A DNA stretch of 64,000 bases from Chroococcidiopsis sp. CCMEE 29 (GTDB lineage Bacteria; Cyanobacteriota; Cyanobacteriia; Cyanobacteriales; Chroococcidiopsidaceae). The stretch is taken from the NCBI RefSeq assembly GCF_023558375.1, contig NZ_CP083761.1, positions 919,001 to 983,000 on the forward strand, in the 5' to 3' direction. Under the pieces are notes generated by a model. That model saw only the letters and a list, made by a program, of their open reading frames with translations. It was not told the DNA's origin and ran no database searches. Both the position numbers and the translations under genes were made by a program. Shown in pieces: positions 58,555 to 64,000 of this stretch. Within the stretch, counting starts at the first letter, position 1; every line of letters starts with the position of its first letter.

Positions 58555-60672
58555 CTAGAGCTTAGCGACAAAGTTTTTGAACATGCTGCCCGTGTCGTTC
58601 CCCCATTCCCAGTTGGCGACAATCCCAACACGATTAATCGAGAGGTGTTTGAGCTTGGGATAAATATCTGTTAAAGCCCGATATAACACTGGCTCATCGT
58701 TAATGTAAGTATTGTAATTGATACCGTCGAAGACGACGCGGAATCGATAGGGAATGCCCCAATAGATGCGGCTACCGATGTTAGTCCAGACAGCGTCATA
58801 CAGTTCCTCAAATCCGTTGAGGTAGAAAAAGGATGAGATAGATGCACCGCCGTAATCGTCATCCAGCCAAGCGCTAATCGTAATGTAATTTTCTGCATCT
58901 TGCCAAAAGATCAGCCCACCCCTACCTTTTTCCTGCTGTCCTCTCTCAGTTCCGGGTGGTGTAATTTCCACCTGTACGTCAGCAAAGTTAGAGTGCTCCC
59001 AAGCAACAGTATAGGCAGTCCGTCCAGAATTGGGATTTTGCACGTTAGCTCGAACCTTTGCTGCACCATTCCCGTTTAGCTCAATGATGCCTTCTCCTAT
59101 ATCCCTGCACCAAACTTGATTGCCAGTACTTGTGGTTTTTCCAGCCAGTTCTCTCGCTACACCTGTGAAGTTATCAGTAATTACTGCTTGTTTGCCTGCT
59201 AGCATCCAGGGAGAACCGAGATCGAGCGCGGTAGGAATTGGAACACTGCGCGGGTGAGCTTCAAAATAGCGAAAGTACAGATCATTGTTTGCATTGCTGG
59301 CAACAATACCAATGCCTGTGGTGTCCTGCAAATTGGTTTCGGCAAACCAGGTATCGAACACTAATTTACCGTTGAGGTATAAGCTGATTGTCTTACCGTC
59401 GTCTAGGATTTGGACTGAGTTGACGGTGTTAGGTTGTGCATACCACTCCTGACTAGAAGCGATGCTCTGACTTATACCCTGCTGTTGAATCCAAAACTCG
59501 CAGTTGCTACCTGCAATCTGGAAACTACAGAAGTTGTTTTCGTCTTGGAAACGCCAGATAATACCAAATGCAGTTACAGTGGCAGGCGTTTCTACCAGCA
59601 CGTGGATAAGACCAGAGGGTGTACCAAACTTTAGCACTGCTAGGTTGCCCGTTCCTGTTGGTCTAGCGCCGTTGGCAGTTCGTTCATAGCTTCCTGCATA
59701 GGCAGTCCAGTGACCGCCTACCTCTGCTGAACTGACAAGCGAACCATTACCCGTGAAGCTGTCCGCTGCATGGGCTGTGCCGTACCAGGTGGCGAGGTCT
59801 GGGATTTGCTGTATTTGTACTCCGTAGACTCGCGTATCTACGCTGAAGCCAATTTGTCCGAGAACACTTTGGTGCAGGGCGGCGTACACGGTGGCATCGT
59901 GATTAAAAGGGTCAATAGCAATGGGGCGCATGTGAGGATAGGCTACCAAGCCATGAGCATTCGGCACGGAGGCAGCATAGTATGCTGCTCCTTTTTCCCG
60001 TAGCACCACAACGTAGTATGTCTGGATGTTCTGTAAGCCCTTAAAAGCTGAAAGCAGGTTTTTCCCAACGCGAGCCCAAAGTTCGCCGTTTTCTGGTCCA
60101 GTCGCGTGAACAATTAAGGCATTTCCCTCAGACAGAGGGTCTGCAGGAACCTCACTGGGAAACCACCCAACTGCTAAGTTCTCATCAAAATAAGGGATTT
60201 GGAACCCAGTTTTGTAGTTGCGAACCCAGTTTTTGCTGTTACGAACCCAGCGCCAGATCCGCCGAACTGCACTCTCCTTTTTGTTGCTGCGAATCCAGTA
60301 CAGCAGCCGTTGTAACGGATTTTGCTTTTGACTGCCGTAGACCCAGAGTCTCAGCCGTCCCACGAGGCTGCCCCCAATATCACTTGCTTGGGAGGTATTA
60401 TGACCATTCAAGAGAAATACGGCGAATGCCAACCCATTGGTGCGGGTATAGGGACCGTAGGCAATTCCCTCCCGTCCCCAACCTGGGTTAACAGGGGTAA
60501 TGATGCGTAAAGCACCGTTGTCAATCGCGATCGCCCTCTCCTTATCTACGCCCTTGCGGACAGCACCACTAGGGCTACTGGTGCCAATGACTCTGCCAGC
60601 AGGTCGGTAATCAGAGTAAGAGTCTGTGGAGTCTGGAACTGGGCTGGGTCGGTCGAATTTTTGGTTGTTCAT
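58555..60672 (-). CDS. Large beta-rich LamG/ConA-like protein in the glycan operon
   Basis: About 705 residues from ATG 60672 (a longer start at 60702 overlaps the upstream gene). Two concanavalin-like lobes are suggested: ~310-480 (TGTGNLAVLKFGTPSGLIHV, ENNFCSFQIAGSNCEFWIQQ, LYLNGKLVFDTWF) and ~520-700 (GRGGLIFWQDAENYITISAW, YRFRVVFDGINYNTYINDEP). A basic patch ~135-170 (RIWRWVRNSKNWVRNYK) is unusual. No signal peptide is obvious. No family is certain; a glycan-binding or polysaccharide-processing role is inferred from the fold and neighbours. Confidence 0.6.
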   Translation of the reverse strand: MNNQKFDRPSPVPDSTDSYSDYRPAGRVIGTSSPSGAVRKGVDKERAIAIDNGALRIITPVNPGWGREGIAYGPYTRTNGLAFAVFLLNGHNTSQASDIGGSLVGRLRLWVYGSQKQNPLQRLLYWIRSNKKESAVRRIWRWVRNSKNWVRNYKTGFQIPYFDENLAVGWFPSEVPADPLSEGNALIVHATGPENGELWARVGKNLLSAFKGLQNIQTYYVVVLREKGAAYYAASVPNAHGLVAYPHMRPIAIDPFNHDATVYAALHQSVLGQIGFSVDTRVYGVQIQQIPDLATWYGTAHAADSFTGNGSLVSSAEVGGHWTAYAGSYERTANGARPTGTGNLAVLKFGTPSGLIHVLVETPATVTAFGIIWRFQDENNFCSFQIAGSNCEFWIQQQGISQSIASSQEWYAQPNTVNSVQILDDGKTISLYLNGKLVFDTWFAETNLQDTTGIGIVASNANNDLYFRYFEAHPRSVPIPTALDLGSPWMLAGKQAVITDNFTGVARELAGKTTSTGNQVWCRDIGEGIIELNGNGAAKVRANVQNPNSGRTAYTVAWEHSNFADVQVEITPPGTERGQQEKGRGGLIFWQDAENYITISAWLDDDYGGASISSFFYLNGFEELYDAVWTNIGSRIYWGIPYRFRVVFDGINYNTYINDEPVLYRALTDIYPKLKHLSINRVGIVANWEWGNDTGSMFKNFVAKL

Positions 60673-60692
60673 ACCTAAATTCTTTGATGAAC

Positions 60693-61889
60693 TTAGACAC
60701 ACATGAATTCAGTGTTCAAGCCCAAACTCTGGGTGAGCTGTTGAATTTCACTTTGATAAATTGGGTTCATCACGAGTACAACATCGGGTTGATAATTTTC
60801 CAGAAACTGAGGCGATACAATCTGCTGTCCTGTTCCTGCTACGTACATCCCTTGCTTGCGAGGATTGATATCTACCACGTACTCAATCGGAGCTTGGATA
60901 TTCAGCACATTCAAGAAGGTAACTCCCTTTGAACCTGCTCCCCACACGACAGCACGCTGTCCTTTGTCTTCGATCTGCTTTAGTTCGCTGCTCCAAGTCT
61001 CGACTTTATGTTTGAAATTGCTAGCAAATGTGTTAACGTCACTAGCGAGTTGCTCCACTTCACTTCGCTGCCGATCAATTGAATCAGCCTCACCTTGATC
61101 TGGCAGAGCTTCAAGACCGATAAACTGACCGTCAAACTCCTCACTCAGTTCACCAATGCGAAATCCGCAGAATGAGAAGGTGTGCGCTAGGGACAGCGGA
61201 GTGAAATAGCAGCAATGCTCATAAATAATGTCCCAAATAGCAAGATGGCGAAAAGTATGCAGTGCGTTCGGCACTTCAAAGAACACTGCTGTATTGAGTC
61301 GGTCGCCAATAGCTTGCCGTAGAGGTTTAAGCAAGTCTTTGGGATTTTGAATATGTTCCAGCGTGTGCCTACAACAAACCAGCTCTCCTTGATAGTTGGC
61401 GTAGCGCTGGGAGTAAAAATCTTGAATAAATTTAACCTGCTGTTTTGCTTGGCTAGGATCGGTTTGAGGAACATAACTAGGATCGAAACCTACTCCCCGG
61501 TTATTACCAAGTTCACAGAGTAATAACAAAAAATCCCCTTTTCCACAGCCAATTTCAATAATGTCTTTATCGTACAAATTGTGACGTTCCAGTAACCGTG
61601 TTGCTAACGATTGGGCATAATCTTGAAACCGAGGGGAGCAATGCAGAGAATTTTCATAATCCTGGGAATATTCCAGACGTGCCGGATCGAAGGCAACATT
61701 GGTAATGAAACCGCATTGGGGACAAAAGGCTAATTTGATATCTCCTCGCGGACAATTACGAGCTGCTTGTTGCTCCGGGCATAAAAGATTGCAGTAGACC
61801 GGAACATTCAACATTTCGAAAAAGATTTCCAAGTCGGGAAACGCACAAACAGGACAAGCCTGTTCAGACTGTTTAGAGGATTTATTCAT
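60693..61889 (-). CDS. Class I SAM methyltransferase, sugar C-methyltransferase type (copy 2)
   Basis: A 398-residue protein with the three-part build of sugar C-methyltransferases: N-terminal zinc-binding part (CPVCAFPDLEIFF, CNLLCPEQQAARNCPRGDIK, CPQCGFITN), a SAM-binding core (KDIIEIGCGKGDFLLLLCEL), and a C-terminal Rossmann-like domain (AVVWGAGSKGVTFLNVLNI). About half its residues match the next gene, with the same length and motif order, so they are tandem paralogs. Separated from it by five bases. Expected to C-methylate an NDP-ketosugar for a surface glycan; the exact sugar is not known. Confidence 0.88.
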   Translation of the reverse strand: MNKSSKQSEQACPVCAFPDLEIFFEMLNVPVYCNLLCPEQQAARNCPRGDIKLAFCPQCGFITNVAFDPARLEYSQDYENSLHCSPRFQDYAQSLATRLLERHNLYDKDIIEIGCGKGDFLLLLCELGNNRGVGFDPSYVPQTDPSQAKQQVKFIQDFYSQRYANYQGELVCCRHTLEHIQNPKDLLKPLRQAIGDRLNTAVFFEVPNALHTFRHLAIWDIIYEHCCYFTPLSLAHTFSFCGFRIGELSEEFDGQFIGLEALPDQGEADSIDRQRSEVEQLASDVNTFASNFKHKVETWSSELKQIEDKGQRAVVWGAGSKGVTFLNVLNIQAPIEYVVDINPRKQGMYVAGTGQQIVSPQFLENYQPDVVLVMNPIYQSEIQQLTQSLGLNTEFMCV

Positions 61890-61894
61890 TTTCC

Positions 61895-63118
61895 TTATAG
61901 TGGGACGATCTGAGTAGATACCCCCATCTCATCCAGCATTTGCTGAATTTCATTACAGTAAATAGGGTTCATCACAATCACCTGATCCGGTTTGTATTCC
62001 TTGAGAAATTGGGGTGACATAATCTCTTTTCCGAGACCAGGAATAAATTTGCCGTGACGATGGGGATTAATATCAACAACGTGTTGAATGAGGTCGCCGA
62101 CATTCAGGGTGGTGAGGAAAGCAACGCATTTGGAACCAGAACCCCAAACGACCAGCCGCTTTCCTTGTTGATGCATTTGCTGTAAGTACTGCTTCCACTG
62201 CTGCAACTTGTGGTTAATTTGTGTAGCGAAGTATTTAACATCCTCAGCAGCTTGCACCAGTGTTTCCTCGACTGGATGTATCTCCTGTGAGAGTGTGGCT
62301 ACTGGTTGAGCTTCAATTAACAAATATTGCTCTCCGTATGCTCGATATAAATCTGTTACCTCAAAGCCACAACCACGGAACAAGCGTGCCAGCGATCCTG
62401 GTGTGAAATAGGAGCAGTGCTCGTAGTAGATATCCTCGAACGCCATCTCCCGTAATACACGGGTGGTGTCAGGGATCTCAAAGAAGACAGCAGTATTGAG
62501 GCGATCGCCAACGGAGCGGCGCACGGTCTGCACAAATTCAGCGGTTTGATCAATGTGCTCTAGGGTATGGCGACAGCAAATGAAATCACCAACATACTTG
62601 CTATACCGCTCTGAGTAATAGTCTTGAATGAAGCGCACGCGGTCATTCGCTTTACTCGCAACCCGTCCTGTCACAACACTCGGATCGATCCCGACTCCGC
62701 GATTATTACCTAACTCGCATAGCAGTAGCAGGAAATCGCCCTTACTACAACCGATCTCAACAATATTTTTGTCATGGAGGTCGTATTTTTCAATTAGGCG
62801 ATTTGCCAGATCGAGTGCAAACTGATTGAAGGTAGGCGAAAAACTCTGTTGGTCTTCATAATTAGGCGCATAAGCCGCCATTTGTGCGTTGTACGCCACA
62901 TTTGTAATAAAGCCACAGTGTTCGCAAAACCCTAAAACAATATCACCGCAGGGGAATTCTAACGCCTCCTGCTGGGTTGGCATCATTAAACAACTGTGCA
63001 CTGGAACGTTGCGCACTTCATAAAAAGGCGTTAATTCCTTGTGACCACAGCTAGGACAGGAATGTTCTACTGTAGTTGTTTGTGTGAGGTCAACAGGTTT
63101 TAGTATTGATTGTTCCAT
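61895..63118 (-). CDS. Class I SAM methyltransferase, sugar C-methyltransferase type (copy 1)
   Basis: A 407-residue paralog of the neighbouring gene: zinc part CPSCGHKELTPFYEV, CLMMPTQQEALEFPCGDIVL and CEHCGFITN; SAM motif NIVEIGCSKGDFLLLLCELG; C-terminal domain LVVWGSGSKCVAFLTTLNVG ending in DQVIVMNPIYCNEI. It differs from copy 2 in GSGSK versus GAGSK at the C-terminal loop and in the first CxxC spacing context. Two such enzymes imply two methylation steps or two sugars. Confidence 0.88.
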   Translation of the reverse strand: MEQSILKPVDLTQTTTVEHSCPSCGHKELTPFYEVRNVPVHSCLMMPTQQEALEFPCGDIVLGFCEHCGFITNVAYNAQMAAYAPNYEDQQSFSPTFNQFALDLANRLIEKYDLHDKNIVEIGCSKGDFLLLLCELGNNRGVGIDPSVVTGRVASKANDRVRFIQDYYSERYSKYVGDFICCRHTLEHIDQTAEFVQTVRRSVGDRLNTAVFFEIPDTTRVLREMAFEDIYYEHCSYFTPGSLARLFRGCGFEVTDLYRAYGEQYLLIEAQPVATLSQEIHPVEETLVQAAEDVKYFATQINHKLQQWKQYLQQMHQQGKRLVVWGSGSKCVAFLTTLNVGDLIQHVVDINPHRHGKFIPGLGKEIMSPQFLKEYKPDQVIVMNPIYCNEIQQMLDEMGVSTQIVPL

Positions 63119-63152
63119 TTTCTATTCCATCTCCCCTGATAGAATTTTAGAT

Positions 63153-63980
63153 TTAGTTCTTTTCCAGAAAAATGTAGCGGCGAAAAATCTCACGATCTTG
63201 AAAAAAGCATTCCAAAAATTCTCCGTTCGATAAGCTGTCTAATGTTAGCCAGCGCGGGTCAGAAATGAGTTGAATCATTTGAGACTTATGCTGCTCTAGT
63301 GCGGTACGTTTAAGTTCTAAAACATCTCCTATGTAAACAGAGCATCTAAAATCTTTTAATAATTTCAAGCTGGAAACACAGCTACTTTTGAGAAAATTTA
63401 GTATTTGCCGGCGGCTACCTATTAAATTTGTCCAAGGCCAATGGCACCAAAACCAGATAGGATATTCATAAACAACAACCTTTTTTCCATAAATTTGTAG
63501 TGCAGATGTTATAATTTTATTTGTGTAAACATGATCTGCTGGTGCTTCTTCATAACAAGGGATGAAGATTTCATCAGGTTGTTCGCGGCAGAGAATATCA
63601 GCCACTTTACGAATAGCTGCATCCTGGTTTTTGTCTAATTCTCCATCTTTGAATTCAAGAAAGTAAACGTCATCCTGCTTCACTCCCAGCATTTGAGTTG
63701 CAGCGATCGCCTCTTGCGAGCGGATGGATTTTAGCTCATTTTCGGAAATTAGATGGGAGTGCGATCGGCAGCCATCGGTCATAAACACGATTTTCACATC
63801 TGCACCCGCTTTCTTTTTTCGGATAATAGTTCCTCCACAGCCAAGTGTTTCATCATCTTGATGCGGCGAGAAGACAATCGCAGATCGACTTAGCTCGCTT
63901 TCATCACATTCACTCACCAACTGTGTCATGAGTTGTTTGTAAAACTGGCGAACTAGGACTTTCAAGGGTGATTTTCTCAT
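63153..63980 (-). CDS. PIG-L family deacetylase
   Basis: A 275-residue LmbE/PIG-L-type zinc hydrolase that removes acetyl groups from N-acetyl-aminosugars. The metal site is SPHQDDETLGCGG (His, Asp, Asp) and the later EEAPADHVYTNKI (His). The middle segment RSQEAIAATQMLGVKQDDVY is typical. The first gene of the visible operon; 34 bases separate it from copy 1 of the methyltransferase. More genes of the cluster are probably beyond position 64000. Confidence 0.92.
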   Translation of the reverse strand: MRKSPLKVLVRQFYKQLMTQLVSECDESELSRSAIVFSPHQDDETLGCGGTIIRKKKAGADVKIVFMTDGCRSHSHLISENELKSIRSQEAIAATQMLGVKQDDVYFLEFKDGELDKNQDAAIRKVADILCREQPDEIFIPCYEEAPADHVYTNKIITSALQIYGKKVVVYEYPIWFWCHWPWTNLIGSRRQILNFLKSSCVSSLKLLKDFRCSVYIGDVLELKRTALEQHKSQMIQLISDPRWLTLDSLSNGEFLECFFQDREIFRRYIFLEKN

Positions 63981-64000
63981 AGCTATTACAAATGTTTTTA

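Noticed and set aside
1-64000. CRISPR array or cas genes
   Set aside because: No regularly spaced identical repeats with unique spacers; the direct repeats seen are single pairs or heptamer tracts.

Overview
This window is cyanobacterial chromosomal DNA. The signs are the frequent GCGATCGC (HIP1) octamers, many families confined to or typical of cyanobacteria (helical carotenoid protein, DUF4912, DUF4327, DUF760, the Ftn2/ARC6 division protein, a CYP38-like cyclophilin, CruA/CruP-type lycopene cyclase), the efp-accB gene pair, and intergenic heptamer-like repeats of the ATCCAAA type. The mix of desiccation and oxidative-stress genes, many IS remnants and plentiful short repeats suggests a large-genome, surface-dwelling strain (Chroococcidiopsis- or Nostocales-like). 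That placement is inference only.

Layout. 1-1.2 kb: the 3' part of an ISKra4-family element, with a visible -1 frameshift site, next to a truncated SnoaL-like gene. 1.4-12.5 kb: mostly housekeeping (RNase D-like exonuclease, fused HyuA/HyuB oxoprolinase, ScpB, lumenal cyclophilin, EF-P, BCCP, GerMN and DUF2993 proteins), with short repeats between and inside genes. 12.6-16.4 kb: an archaeal-type prolyl-tRNA synthetase and a GH15 glucoamylase-like enzyme. 16.5-23.5 kb: an accessory stretch of small genes, a thioredoxin-NHL protein and three transposase relics. 23.5-28.6 kb: a Rieske oxygenase, an F420-reductase-like protein, a Rieske-containing carotenoid desaturase-like flavoprotein and an IS701-like relic. 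29-36.6 kb: small conserved genes, a cation efflux protein, FolC, a hybrid histidine kinase preceded by a 44-codon gene, ComF and a PPC-domain protein. 36.7-39.1 kb: tRNA-Arg, a PIN/AbrB toxin-antitoxin pair and an IS1595-family element with exact ends. 39.2-42.2 kb: a stress group (Mn-catalase, LEA-like secreted protein, helical carotenoid protein, disordered hydrophilic protein). 42.3-57.7 kb: DUF4912 protein, AEC transporter, Ftn2, PDH E1 alpha, aldose epimerase, tRNA-Lys, lycopene cyclase, and coiled-coil, propeller, DUF4142 and TIGR03943 proteins. 57.7-64 kb: a minus-strand surface-glycan operon (PIG-L deacetylase, two paralogous C-methyltransferases, a 715-codon LamG-like protein, FkbM methyltransferase) that probably continues past the right edge.

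Functional threads. Carotenoid handling recurs (CruA/CruP cyclase, CruE/CrtU-like desaturase with Rieske centre, carotenoid-binding HCP), although these genes are not one cluster. Stress protection clusters at 39-42 kb. Repeat DNA has entered coding sequence in frame at least five times. I do not see a CRISPR array, a prophage, or an unmistakable new defence system. The strongest leads are the in-frame repeat insertions, the stress group with a shared C-terminal peptide motif, the tandem C-methyltransferase glycan operon, the small gene before the histidine kinase, and the archaeal-type ProRS.
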